This document shows positions 24,779 through 33,152 of a stretch of DNA of 64,000 bases, piece after piece; the stretch's first letter is position 1; every line of letters starts with the position of its first letter. The translations under genes were made by a program, and so were the position numbers. The DNA is from CAZBRS01 sp964494475 (GTDB lineage: Bacteria; Myxococcota_A; UBA9042; CAZBRS01), in assembly GCA_964494475.1 (NCBI GenBank), contig CAZBRS010000009.1, positions 43,418 to 107,417 on the forward strand. The letters run 5' to 3'. The notes beneath the pieces were generated by a model. It ran no database searches and was not told the DNA's origin. It worked only from the letters and a program-made list of their open reading frames with translations.

Positions 24779-25534
24779 TCAATCCAGGTCGTACATCTGC
24801 AGGTCCTTCGGCACCACGAACGACCGCCCGGCTGCGCCGGCTGCTTCTTCGAGCCGCTCGCGCTCGGTGCGCGACGCGTGCACCAGGAAGGTGCGCGTCG
24901 GCCGAGGGGTCCCTTCGGCCAGCACGTCGCAGAGGGCCGGGAACGTGTTGTGGAACTTGCGCTCGCTCGTGACCGAGAAGCACTCCTGCACCGCGTACCG
25001 CGAGCTTCGCAGGGCCTCGATCGACTCGGGCGTGAGCTCGCCGTCGCCGCTGACGAACAGGCTGAAGTCGCCGAACGAGAGCCGCAGCGCCAAGTTGGTG
25101 ACCACGTGCTTCGTGGGGTGGAACGTGAGCGTGTGCGGGCCGAGGCGTTGCTCCTTGTTCGGCGACACCTCGATGGCGTTGACCGGGAAGCCCAGGTCCT
25201 TGAAGCTGCCCGCGTACGCGAAGTTCTGCAGGCGCTCGACGAAGGTCTTGACGCCCGTCTGCCCCAGGACGGCCAGCGGCTTGGAGCGGCCGTCTTCCTT
25301 CATGCGCAGCAGCAGCGCCGGCAGCCCGAAGGCGTGGTCGCCGTGGAAGTGCGTCAGGTAGATCACGTCGAGGAGGTTGGGGTCGGCGTTCACCCGCCAG
25401 AGCGTGTGCGGCACCGTGAAGCCGCAGTCGACGAGGTACGAGATGGCCGCGGTGCGGATGTAGAGGGAGGTGTTGCCCACCTGGGCGTCGAAGGCCTCGC
25501 CGGTGCCGAGGAAGGTGATGCGAGCGCTGGTCAC
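24779..25534 (-). CDS. Cytoplasmic metallo-beta-lactamase-fold hydrolase (RNase Z-like class)
   Basis: 251 residues. It opens with ITFLGTGEAFDAQVGNTSLYI and has the zinc motif LTHFHGDHAFGLP, the ribonuclease Z / phosphodiesterase style of the fold, followed by LLLRMKEDGR and FHPTKHVVTNLALRL. The last metal ligand region reads FLVHASRTERE. No signal peptide. Substrate unknown; tRNA processing is unlikely to be the only option because many members of this class act on small phosphodiesters. GTG 25534 has GGAGG four bases before it. It may be co-transcribed with the upstream histidine kinase (83-nt gap) and the downstream Cys-repeat lipoprotein. Confidence 0.8.
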   Translation of the reverse strand: MTSARITFLGTGEAFDAQVGNTSLYIRTAAISYLVDCGFTVPHTLWRVNADPNLLDVIYLTHFHGDHAFGLPALLLRMKEDGRSKPLAVLGQTGVKTFVERLQNFAYAGSFKDLGFPVNAIEVSPNKEQRLGPHTLTFHPTKHVVTNLALRLSFGDFSLFVSGDGELTPESIEALRSSRYAVQECFSVTSERKFHNTFPALCDVLAEGTPRPTRTFLVHASRTERERLEEAAGAAGRSFVVPKDLQMYDLD

Positions 25535-25617
25535 GGCGCCTCCGCTGCCCTGCAGTCGAGTATCGGACGTGATGGATAGCAGAACTCGCCCGGCGGCGCA
25601 ACCCGGAGGCGGTTCCG

Positions 25618-27246
25618 TCAGGGAGAGGTCACGGCGAGCGGCAACTCGAGCCAGAAGCGGCTGCCCCGACCGGGCTCGGACTGCACGCCCACGCGGCCGC
25701 CCAGGCGCTCGATCCCGCGCTTGACCACGGCGAGCCCGACCCCGGAGCCATGACCGTAGGCCTCGCCGCCGTGCAGCCGCTCGAACACGCGGAAGATGCG
25801 CTGGTGGAACCGGGGCTCGATGCCGATGCCGTTGTCGTCGATGCACACGCGCACGGTCTGGTTCGTGAGCTCGCACGTGATGCGGATCTCGGGGGCGCGC
25901 TCGGGGGGCACGAACTTGGTGGCGTTCGCCAGCAGGTTGCCGAGCACCTGCGTGAGCACCACGGGGTGGCCCAGCACCGCCGGGAGGTCGGGCGCCACCT
26001 CGACGCTGGCGTGGCGCGCCACCAGCGTGGGCTCGATCTGGAGCATGGCCTCGTGTACGCAGTCGAGGATGCTCACCGGCTCGACCTTCAGCTCGCCGCG
26101 ACGCAGCCGGCTGTAGGCCAGAAGATCGTCGATCAGGCGCGACATGCGCCCGGACGCGGCCCGCAGGCGCTCGGCGTAGTCGACGCCCACGGGCCCCAGC
26201 GCCTCGGCGAAGTCTTCGACGAGCGCGTCGGCGAAGCCCTGCATGGCCCGGAGCGGCGCGCGCAGATCGTGCGACACGGAGTACGTGAAGGCCTCGAGCT
26301 CGGAGACGAGCTCGCGCAGCTCGGTCGTGCGCTCGGTGACCGAGGCCTCGAGCGTGGCGGCGTGCTGTTCGAGATCGCTGCGGAGCTGATCCTGCTCGAT
26401 GGCCACGGCCAGGGGAGTGGCCACCTGGCGCACGAGCTCCATGTGCTCGCGCGAGAACGCGCCGGGCTCGACGGAGCCCACCGTGAGCCCGCCCAGCAAC
26501 GCACCGCGGGCCAGCAGCGGGACCGTCAGGTACGAGCGCACGCCGACCGTCCCCAGGAGCGTGCCGAGCGCCGCGCTGCCCTTCGAGCGCTGGGTGTCGG
26601 GCTCGTAGTAGTCCTGGCCCCGCAGGAAGTCTTCGAGCCCCCCGTAGTCTTCGAGGGGGAAGCGTGGGTTGGCCTCGGGGAAGGAGGTGAGCGCGGTGTG
26701 GAGCGCGATGGCCTCGCACTGGTCGTGCTCCACGTCGAGGGTGACCACCGCCGACAGGTCGCAGGGCACCAGCCGGTCGAGCCGCGCCAGGGCGGCGTCG
26801 GCGATCTGCCGCGTGGTGCGGGCCCCCAGCAGGCCCACGACGGTCTCGTGCAGCACGCCCAGCCGCTCGGCCGTGAGGCGCTCGGCCTCGAGCGCCCGGC
26901 GCGTATCGCTGACGTCACGGATGAGCACCAGCCCCGCGCGTTGGCCCTCGAAGTCGATGGGCAGGGCGGTGACCTCGGTGGTCACGGCCTCGCCGTCGGC
27001 GCGCAGCAGGCGCTCCTCGAGGGGGGGCAACGGCGCCGACGAGACCATGACGGCCTTCATGCGCTCGATCACGACCGCGCGCGACTCGGGGTGCACGAAC
27101 TCGAGGAGGGGCCGCCCCTCGACCTCGGAGGCCTCGGCCACGCCGAACAGGGCCACGGCCGAAGGGTTGACGTACGCGCACACGCCGTTGACGTGGATCG
27201 CGACCGCCAGCGGCAGCGAGTCGAGCAGTTCGCGACGTGCATCCAT
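25618..27246 (-). CDS. Cytoplasmic PAS-GAF sensor histidine kinase
   Basis: 542 residues, no membrane segment. A PAS domain (about 5-110, with LPLAVAIHVNGVCAYVN), a GAF domain (about 135-290), a coiled linker and a HisKA domain with the phospho-acceptor His326 in YSVSHDLRAPL, then an ATPase domain with NLLANATKF (N box), DDNGIGI (G1) and GHGSGVGLAVVK (G2). It resembles phytochrome-like or bacteriophytochrome-derived kinases in the HisKA sequence, but the GAF lacks an obvious chromophore motif. No response regulator is adjacent, so it is an orphan. ATG 27246 lies 6 nt after a -10 box, so its mRNA may be leaderless, although AAAGGA lies nearby. Confidence 0.88.
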   Translation of the reverse strand: MDARRELLDSLPLAVAIHVNGVCAYVNPSAVALFGVAEASEVEGRPLLEFVHPESRAVVIERMKAVMVSSAPLPPLEERLLRADGEAVTTEVTALPIDFEGQRAGLVLIRDVSDTRRALEAERLTAERLGVLHETVVGLLGARTTRQIADAALARLDRLVPCDLSAVVTLDVEHDQCEAIALHTALTSFPEANPRFPLEDYGGLEDFLRGQDYYEPDTQRSKGSAALGTLLGTVGVRSYLTVPLLARGALLGGLTVGSVEPGAFSREHMELVRQVATPLAVAIEQDQLRSDLEQHAATLEASVTERTTELRELVSELEAFTYSVSHDLRAPLRAMQGFADALVEDFAEALGPVGVDYAERLRAASGRMSRLIDDLLAYSRLRRGELKVEPVSILDCVHEAMLQIEPTLVARHASVEVAPDLPAVLGHPVVLTQVLGNLLANATKFVPPERAPEIRITCELTNQTVRVCIDDNGIGIEPRFHQRIFRVFERLHGGEAYGHGSGVGLAVVKRGIERLGGRVGVQSEPGRGSRFWLELPLAVTSP

Positions 27247-27252
27247 GCGTCC

Positions 27253-27282
27253 TTTGTAGCCCTTGGGGAGTCGGCCTGTCAA
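27253..27282 (-). promoter_or_regulatory. Promoter of the PAS-GAF kinase, possibly giving a leaderless mRNA
   Basis: Minus strand TTGACA (perfect -35), then TACAAA at an 18-base spacing (or CTACAA at 17). The -10 ends 6 bases before ATG 27246, so transcription would begin at or next to the start codon. Confidence 0.55.
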
Positions 27283-27322
27283 TCGCTCCGAGGGGAAACC
27301 CGGGATCGAGGTGCAGGCCTGC

Positions 27323-27351
27323 TTGCCTGCCATCGGACGGCATGACATAAC
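27323..27351 (+). promoter_or_regulatory. Promoter of the YqiA-like hydrolase gene
   Basis: TTGCCT, 17-base spacer, CATAAC, ending 27 bases before ATG 27379. It lies back to back with the kinase promoter in a 132-base divergent region. Confidence 0.5.
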
Positions 27352-27378
27352 GAGCGCGCAGAACCGCGAGGAGCCCCC

Positions 27379-28029
27379 ATGACGACCCTCCGCTACGCCT
27401 ACCTCCACGGCTTCGCGTCGGGCCCCGACGCGCGCAAGGGCACCTTCCTGGCGCGAGAGCTGGCGCCTCGGGGCGTTCACCTCGAGCGCCCCGACCTGTC
27501 GCGCCCGTCGTTCTCGCGCCTGACCGTGACCGCGGCCCTCGGCGCGCTCGACGAGCTCCACGCCGGGGGACCCAGCGATACGCGCTGGCGCTTCGTGGGC
27601 TCGAGCTTCGGGGGCTACCTGGCAGCGCGCTGGGCCGAGCTGCACCCCGAGCGGGTCGACCGCCTGGTGCTGCTCTGCCCGGCCTTCGGGCTGCGCCTGG
27701 GGTGGGAAGACGTGGTCGGGGCGGGCGCCTTCGAGCGTTGGCGCACGACGGGCTGGCACGACTTTCCGAACGCCGAGGGCGTGCCCACCCCCGTGCACTG
27801 GGGCTTCCTGGTCGACGCCGCCAGCCACCCCGACGTGCCCGAGGTGGCCTGCCCCACGCGCCTCGTGCACGGCACGCGCGACGAGGTCGTGCCTTTCGCC
27901 TTCTCGGTCGCGTACGCCGCCGCGCGCCCGCACGTGAGCCTGGTCGAGGTGGACGACGGGCACCCCCTCGACGCGAGCTACCAGCGCATCCTTGACGAGG
28001 TGGTGGGCTTTTTCGAGTTGGCTGGATAG
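27379..28029 (+). CDS. YqiA/YcfP-family alpha/beta-fold esterase
   Basis: 216 residues, about the family's usual size. It starts YAYLHGFASGPDARKG, the oxyanion region of UPF0227-type esterases. The nucleophile elbow is GSSFGGYLA, the acid is in HGTRDEVVPF and the catalytic His in VDDGHPLD. No signal peptide, so cytosolic. Family members hydrolyse short acyl esters, but the physiological substrate is unknown. ATG 27379 has GAGGAG about 6 nt upstream. Transcribed divergently from the histidine kinase. Confidence 0.85.
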   Translation: MTTLRYAYLHGFASGPDARKGTFLARELAPRGVHLERPDLSRPSFSRLTVTAALGALDELHAGGPSDTRWRFVGSSFGGYLAARWAELHPERVDRLVLLCPAFGLRLGWEDVVGAGAFERWRTTGWHDFPNAEGVPTPVHWGFLVDAASHPDVPEVACPTRLVHGTRDEVVPFAFSVAYAAARPHVSLVEVDDGHPLDASYQRILDEVVGFFELAG

Positions 28030-28055
28030 GCCGGCGCGGGGCCCCGTTGCCGCGG

Positions 28056-28568
28056 TCAGCGCGCGTCACGCCGCAGGAGCAGGGTCTCGACCAGGGCGGC
28101 GTCGGAGACGGGCGAGCCCAGGCTCAAGCGCGCGAACACGGCCACCGTGGCGGGCGCGCCCTTCTCGTCGAGCCAGGGGAAGGCCAGGGTCGGCGGGCTG
28201 GTCCACGAGACCTTGGGGGCCTCCTTCCAGGCGCCGAAGGCCGTCTTCAGGTCGAGCACGCGCAGCCCGCCCCGCGAGGGCAGCATGACGTCGATCTGCA
28301 GGGGCACGCCGGCCGCGTCGGCGGCCAGGCGAAGCTGGCCCAGGCGCAGCTCGTTCGAGCGCACGGTGAAGCCGGTGTCGCCGGCGGGGGTGGCGCTGCC
28401 CAGCTCGTTCGCGAGCTCGCGGGCCGACGTGGCGCGGGCCAGCTGCCGGGCCATGGCGTGGATCAACTCGACCATCGGGACCTCCTGATCGGCGGGGTGG
28501 GGGAGGGGGCCGGCCGCGCCGCAGGCGACCGCGGCGACGAGGGCGACGAGCAGGGCGCGCCCCGTCAC
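28056..28568 (-). CDS. Small predicted lipoprotein, unknown function
   Basis: 170 residues. The N-terminus VTGRALLVALVAAVAC-GAAG is a short lipoprotein signal with Cys at 16. The rest contains an amphipathic helix (ELIHAMARQLARATSARELANEL) and then beta-rich sequence; nothing I can assign. The start GTG 28568 overlaps the stop of the HEARH-motif gene by 4 nt (GTGA), so it is translated from the same mRNA. Its link with that gene suggests a partner or protective role, but there is no direct evidence. It converges with the YqiA-like gene, 26 nt apart. Confidence 0.7.
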   Translation of the reverse strand: MTGRALLVALVAAVACGAAGPLPHPADQEVPMVELIHAMARQLARATSARELANELGSATPAGDTGFTVRSNELRLGQLRLAADAAGVPLQIDVMLPSRGGLRVLDLKTAFGAWKEAPKVSWTSPPTLAFPWLDEKGAPATVAVFARLSLGSPVSDAALVETLLLRRDAR

Positions 28569-29662
28569 GGCGTGGCCCGCATGGCGTCACCGGCGGCGCC
28601 GCCGGTGGCCCAGGCGTCGGCCTCCTCGGGCAGCGCGCGGTAGGCGCGGTAGAGCACGTCGTACTCGCCGTTCAGGCGCTGCCAGATCGCGTACGAGGCC
28701 ATGGCCTTGGCGTAGGCGGCCTGCTTGGCCTCGGGCGTGGTGGCGGCCGGCAGCGCGCTGTAGGCTTGGTTATCGGCGGTGTAGGTGGCATGGGCCGCGC
28801 GCAGCTCGAGGCTCTTGGCCGCCATGTCGTTCAAGGTGGCGTTGCGGGCCGTGGCGTTGGCGCCGTAGATGCTGTCGTACCACGTCTGGGCCTGGAGTCC
28901 CTCGGTCGACGTGCCCTGCAGGGGGCTGGCCGCCGCCAAGTCGCCGATGCGCTTGGGGATGCTGAGCGCCTGGGCGATGGCCGTGCCGTCCTTGCCCTTG
29001 CCCGCTTCGAGCTGCGCCATGCGGTACCACTGCTCGCAGTGCCGCGCCTCGTGGTAGACCGTGTCGGCCACGCCGGCCAGGAGCGGCGGCACGATCGTGG
29101 CCCGCTGGAACAGGTTCTCGTTCAGGTCGAGCGTCCAGCCCGTGAAGCCGAACTCGCCGGCGTTGGTGGGCAGCGCCTTGACCTGGATGACCGTCTGGGG
29201 CACCTGCGCCGCCGTCAACTCGGCGTTGGCGGCCGCGCCGAGCCGCTGCCCGCGGCCGTTGACGTCGAGGGTGGCCCAGTCGGCCGTGAGCGCGCGCGCG
29301 GCGGTCGAGAAGCGCCCGACGGCCACGCGTGACGCGATGCCGGTCTCGGAGCGCGCGGGCGCCGCGGGCGTGGCCGGCGTCGTGGTGGTGGCCTGGGCGG
29401 GCTTCGCGGCGCGCCCGGCCTCGGGAGAGGGCCGGAAGCGCTCGCTCTGCAGCTCGAGCAGCCCGGGGTGGATGACCGCCGTGGGCAGCTTCATCGACTC
29501 GCGCGACGGCTGCAGCGTGTCGGCCTGGTCTTCGTACGACAGGCCCTTCAGGCCGTGGCTGACGCCGGCCTGCCACGAGCCGGCCTTGCCGCCGGCCTTG
29601 CGGGCGGCGCCGGCCGCGGGCGGCTTGGCGCGCGGGACGATGGGAGCGCGGGGTGCGGCCAT
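28565..29662 (-). CDS. HExxH-motif protein, possibly an exported or injected effector
   Basis: 365 residues without a signal peptide. The N-terminal 100 residues are Pro/Ala/Thr-rich and look disordered, with a short conserved-looking GLSYEDQADTLQPS segment. The central domain has TVYHEARHCEQWYRMAQ (around residue 195), an HExxH zinc-peptidase-like motif. The C-terminal third is helical and Ala-rich. I do not recognise the family with certainty. A disordered N-terminus followed by an HExxH domain is common among DUF4157-associated cargo proteins, and such a gene lies 12 kb away, but this is inference. ATG 29662 has GGAG 9 nt upstream. Co-translated with the small lipoprotein downstream. Confidence 0.7.
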   Translation of the reverse strand: MAAPRAPIVPRAKPPAAGAARKAGGKAGSWQAGVSHGLKGLSYEDQADTLQPSRESMKLPTAVIHPGLLELQSERFRPSPEAGRAAKPAQATTTTPATPAAPARSETGIASRVAVGRFSTAARALTADWATLDVNGRGQRLGAAANAELTAAQVPQTVIQVKALPTNAGEFGFTGWTLDLNENLFQRATIVPPLLAGVADTVYHEARHCEQWYRMAQLEAGKGKDGTAIAQALSIPKRIGDLAAASPLQGTSTEGLQAQTWYDSIYGANATARNATLNDMAAKSLELRAAHATYTADNQAYSALPAATTPEAKQAAYAKAMASYAIWQRLNGEYDVLYRAYRALPEEADAWATGGAAGDAMRATP

Positions 29663-29908
29663 GGCGGGGGCTCCGGAGGGTGCGTCGGGGATATGGTCGT
29701 CGATTCAGGGGGTGGGGTCAACCGGATGGGGCCTCTCGGGTACACGACAAGTCCGTGAGACTCGTGATCCGCGCAGGCCAATCGCTGACCGGCCGGTTGC
29801 TCGTGATTGCGTTTACGGAGAGAGTCCGCAGCACTGTCCGTGTCATCAGGCCGGGGCGGGGTCGTCGTCGTAATCCTCTCTTTGGGATGCGCGGCTACGT
29901 GCCCGCGT
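29663..29908 (-). other. 246-base intergenic region
   Basis: No convincing gene on either strand. It lies between the start of the HEARH-motif gene and the stop of the small lipoprotein. A TTGACC on the minus strand about 50 bases upstream of ATG 29662 could be a -35, but no well-spaced -10 was found. An imperfect inverted repeat (CACGA around 29742, TCGTG around 29764) is visible; function unknown. Confidence 0.4.
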
Positions 29909-30217
29909 CTACTGGACCTCGTCCTCCACGACATCGATCGTCACGGCGTCCCACGGCCCGGGAACGCACGTGGGCCAGGTGCCTTCGCAGTTCTCGTCCG
30001 CCAGCACCACGAGGTGCTCCGGATCGCAGACGTAGCCGGGGCCGTAGTCGCGGACGCACTGCTGGTTGCTCTCGCAGGGCGTGGGTCCGTACAGGGCGTA
30101 GCACTCGGCCGGTCCCCCCTCGCTGCACCCGAGCGCGCCGAGTGCCAGCGTGAGGCCGGCAAGCTGCGCGCGCCGGACCGCGTTCCCCAGGATTCTTCGC
30201 CAATCGCGCGTGGACAT
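29909..30217 (-). CDS. Small Cys-rich predicted lipoprotein
   Basis: 102 residues. A basic N-region (MSTRDWRRILGNAVRRAQ) and a hydrophobic stretch end in a lipobox LGALGC. The mature part has six more cysteines in AECYALYGPTPCESNQQC, YVCDP, ENCEG and TCVPG, then an acidic end. Function unrecognised. It starts 29 nt after the stop of the NtrC-type regulator on the same strand, so it may be the third gene of that operon. ATG 30217 is chosen because it gives the signal peptide directly. Confidence 0.7.
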   Translation of the reverse strand: MSTRDWRRILGNAVRRAQLAGLTLALGALGCSEGGPAECYALYGPTPCESNQQCVRDYGPGYVCDPEHLVVLADENCEGTWPTCVPGPWDAVTIDVVEDEVQ

Positions 30218-30246
30218 GAGCGTGGCACCTTTACTCTCCGACAACG

Positions 30247-31599
30247 CTACCCCTCCCGCACCCCAAAATCGTTCAGCTTGCGGTACAGCGTAGCCGGCGA
30301 CACGCCCAGCTCCTTGGCCGTGCGCTCGCGGTTGCCCTCGCAGAGCTGCAACGTCAGCCGGATGTGGGCGCGCTCGAAGCGGTCGGTGGCCTCGACCAGC
30401 GAGAGGCCCTGCTCGCCGGCGGCCTGTACGTCGGGGGGCAGGTGCGGGAGCTCGATGCGCCCGTCGTCGGCCTGGATGAGGGCGCGCTCCAGCACGTTCG
30501 ACAGCTCGCGCACGTTGCCGCGCCAGGTGTGCTGGGTCAGGGCCCGCACGGCCTCGGCGGCCACCACGGGGGGCGCCACGCCCATGCGCCGCGAGTGGCG
30601 CAGCACCAGGTCGTGCACCAGCCGGGGGATGTCGTCGCGGCGATCGCGCAGCGGCGGTACGTGCAACGTCATGACGTTCAGGCGGAAGTAGAGATCCTCG
30701 CGGAAGCGCCCCTCCTGGATGAGCGCCCGCAGGTCGCGGTTGGTGGCCGCGATCAGCCGGGCCTGGAAGGGCACGCTGGCGTCGGCGCCCACCGGGCGCA
30801 CGTGGTGCTCCTCGAGCACGCGCAGCAGCTTGGCCTGCAGGGCGGTGGAGAGCTCGCCCACCTCGTCGAGCAGCACGGTGCCCTCGCCGGCGGCGCGCAG
30901 CAGGCCCTCGCGGCGGCGATCGGCGCCCGTGAAGGCGCCCTTCTCGTGGCCGAACAGCTCGCTCTCGAGCACGCTCTCGGGGATGGAGGCCACGTTGATG
31001 GCCTGGAAGGGCTGGGCCGCCCAGGGCCCCAGGCGGTGCACGGCGCGGGCCACCACCTCCTTGCCGGCGCCGGTCTCGCCCGTCACGAGCAGCGTCGAGC
31101 GGATGCCGGCGGCCCGCCGGATCCAGGCGGCCAGGTCGTGCATGGCCGCCGAGTCGGCCACCAGCTCGGTGTCGTCGCGATGGGCGCGCAGGGCGCGGCG
31201 CAGGCGGGCGTTGTCGCGCAGCAGCTCGCGGGTGCGCAGCAGGTTCGCGAGGCGGGTCTCCACTTCGTCCATCATCAGGGGCTTCAGCAGGTAGTCGTGG
31301 GCGCCCAGGCGCAGGGCCTCGACGGCCGAGTCGACCGAGGCGTAGGCCGTGACCAGCATGAGGCCCAGCTCTTCGTCCAGCTCGTGCGCGCGCCGGATGA
31401 CCTCGAGGCCCGACAGGTCGGGCAGGCGCAGGTCGGTGATGAGCGCGGCGAAGGGCCGGCGCGCCAGGGCCTCGAGCGCCTCGGTGCCCGTGGCGGCGCC
31501 CTCCACGGTGTGCCCGGCGCGGCGCAGGTGATCCTGCAGCGCCTCGCGCTGGGCGCGCTCGTCTTCGACGATCAGCACGGGCTCGTGGACGGCGGGCAT
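30247..31599 (-). CDS. NtrC-family sigma-54-dependent response regulator
   Basis: 450 residues. Receiver domain 5-120 with phospho-acceptor Asp56 (ITDLRLPD) and the KP dipeptide at 106-107. AAA+ domain about 145-370 with Walker A GETGAGKE (174-181), the sigma-54 contact loop GAFTGA (221-226), Walker B VLLDEVGEL and the R-finger region. The C-terminus has a Fis-type helix-turn-helix ending RERTAKELGVSPATLYRKLNDFGV. It activates sigma-54 promoters when phosphorylated. It follows the membrane histidine kinase by 15 nt, clearly its partner. ATG 31599. Confidence 0.95.
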   Translation of the reverse strand: MPAVHEPVLIVEDERAQREALQDHLRRAGHTVEGAATGTEALEALARRPFAALITDLRLPDLSGLEVIRRAHELDEELGLMLVTAYASVDSAVEALRLGAHDYLLKPLMMDEVETRLANLLRTRELLRDNARLRRALRAHRDDTELVADSAAMHDLAAWIRRAAGIRSTLLVTGETGAGKEVVARAVHRLGPWAAQPFQAINVASIPESVLESELFGHEKGAFTGADRRREGLLRAAGEGTVLLDEVGELSTALQAKLLRVLEEHHVRPVGADASVPFQARLIAATNRDLRALIQEGRFREDLYFRLNVMTLHVPPLRDRRDDIPRLVHDLVLRHSRRMGVAPPVVAAEAVRALTQHTWRGNVRELSNVLERALIQADDGRIELPHLPPDVQAAGEQGLSLVEATDRFERAHIRLTLQLCEGNRERTAKELGVSPATLYRKLNDFGVREG

Positions 31600-31614
31600 C
31601 GCGGTCTCCTCGCG

Positions 31615-32982
31615 TCAGGCCGGCGGGCACGCGGCGGCGGGCAGGGCCGAGGGCTTGGCCCCGGGCGCGGTCTCGGGTCGCCACGCCGGAACGCGCACGA
31701 TGGCGGTGGTCCCGGCGCCGGGGCGGCTGATCAGGTGCACGTCGCCGCCGTGGGCGGCCAGCACGTCGCGGCAGATCGACAGGCCCAGGCCGGCGCCGCG
31801 GCCCGGCGGCTTGGTCGTGAACAGGGGCTCGAAGGCCAGGGCCAGCACGTGCTCGGGCATGCCGGTTCCGCTGTCGGTGATGGTGATCTGCACGGCGTCG
31901 TCCTTCTCGCCCACCGACACGCCGATGCGCCCGCCCTCGGGCATGGCGTCGAGCGCGTTGATCACCAGGTTCAGGAGCACCTGGACCAGGTGGTCCTCGA
32001 CCACGTGGATGGGCGGCGTCTCGGGATCGAGGTCGGTCGACACCTGCACGTCGCGCATGCGCGGGTCGTGGCGCAGGATGCGCAGCACGTCCTCGACCAG
32101 CGTGCCGGCCGAGGCCAGGTAGCGGTCTTCGCGGCGACGGCGCGAGAAGTCGACCAGCTCGCGCAGGCTGCGGGACAGGCGCGACAGGTCGGCGCGCAGG
32201 CCGTGCACGGTCTCGCGCGCCCCGTCGGACAGGGGCTCGTGCTCCAGGCGCTGCACGGTGGCCAGCAGGGCGGCCAGGGGGTTGCCCAGATCGTGGGCCA
32301 CACCGGCCGTGAGCATCCCCAGGGTGGCCAGGCGCTCGCGGTGGAAGAGCTGCTCCTGCAGCCTCTTCTGTTCGGTGAGCAGCCGCCCCATCAGCACCAG
32401 CCGACGCTCGCCGCCCGGCAGCTCGAGCGCGTGGTGCGCGAAGACCAGGTGGTCGTCGGTGTCGCCGCCCTGGGGCGAGCCGGGGCACGCCGTGCCGGCG
32501 GGCAGCGTGCGCCAGGGGCAGGTCGCGCAGCGCAGATCCTGCGAACCGAAGGCCACGTCGGAGCAGCGCATGCCCGTGAGCGGCCGTCCCCCCAGGCGCT
32601 CGGCCATGCGGTTGGCGTGCACGATCACACCGTCGGAGCGCACCATCACGAACACCGCCGGCGTGTTCTCGGACAGCGCCTCCAGCAACGTGAAGGCCTC
32701 CTGGGCCTCGCGCCGTCGGGCGCGGGCCGTCTCGCGCAGCAGCGAGGCCTGGCGGGCGTTCCGGACCAGCAGCAGCGTGCTGGCCGCGATCATGGCCACC
32801 AGACCCACCAGCAGCGTGCTGCGCGCGTCGGCCGGCAACTGGGAGCCCTCGACCAGGCTCAGCCACAACGCGACGGCCAGCACCAGGGCGTGGCCGAAGA
32901 CGGTGGCCAGCATCAGGCCATGGCCCTCGGAGCGCTCGCGGGCGCCGCTTCGAAGCACGCTGCGCAGGCGGTCGGTGAACAA
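31615..32982 (-). CDS. Membrane histidine kinase with a Cys-containing PAS domain
   Basis: 455 residues. Two membrane helices (about 22-44 and 54-74) with a very short loop, so little outside the membrane. A PAS-like domain (95-200) holds four cysteines (140, 152, 155, 166) in the arrangement C-x11-C-x2-C-x10-C, unusual and suggestive of a metal or redox ligand set. HisKA has His230 in AGVAHDLGNPLAALL; the ATPase domain has NLVINALDAM, DSGTGMP and GRGAGLGLSI. NtrB-like architecture matches the NtrC-type partner downstream. TTG 32982 is chosen because AGGAGG lies 5 nt upstream and no closer ATG fits. Confidence 0.9.
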   Translation of the reverse strand: MFTDRLRSVLRSGARERSEGHGLMLATVFGHALVLAVALWLSLVEGSQLPADARSTLLVGLVAMIAASTLLLVRNARQASLLRETARARRREAQEAFTLLEALSENTPAVFVMVRSDGVIVHANRMAERLGGRPLTGMRCSDVAFGSQDLRCATCPWRTLPAGTACPGSPQGGDTDDHLVFAHHALELPGGERRLVLMGRLLTEQKRLQEQLFHRERLATLGMLTAGVAHDLGNPLAALLATVQRLEHEPLSDGARETVHGLRADLSRLSRSLRELVDFSRRRREDRYLASAGTLVEDVLRILRHDPRMRDVQVSTDLDPETPPIHVVEDHLVQVLLNLVINALDAMPEGGRIGVSVGEKDDAVQITITDSGTGMPEHVLALAFEPLFTTKPPGRGAGLGLSICRDVLAAHGGDVHLISRPGAGTTAIVRVPAWRPETAPGAKPSALPAAACPPA

Positions 32983-33117
32983 GGATCCTCCTCCTCGCGG
33001 GGCTCGGGTTGCCCCGTGCACCTTCATGCACGACGCGTGCCGGGACCGACCACGCCGGATAAAACCTGCGTGGGGCCGCTGGTTTCGGTCAGGGGCACCC
33101 GCGCCGCCCTCGGAAAT

Positions 33118-33135
33118 ACTCTCAGAATTGAGAGT
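33118..33135. promoter_or_regulatory. Palindromic operator or activator-site candidate
   Basis: ACTCTCA and TGAGAGT arms of 7 bases around GAAT. It lies 17 bases before the -24 element of the sigma-54-like promoter. The same 17-base core recurs at 38811. Its AT content stands out from the surrounding sequence. Candidate binding site of the adjacent NtrC-type regulator. Confidence 0.45.
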
Positions 33136-33152
33136 CCGAGGCAAGGGCTTCG

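Noticed and set aside
29700..29790. Possible tRNA or small RNA in the gap
   Set aside because: The inverted repeat is imperfect; no cloverleaf, anticodon arm or T-loop sequence could be drawn.
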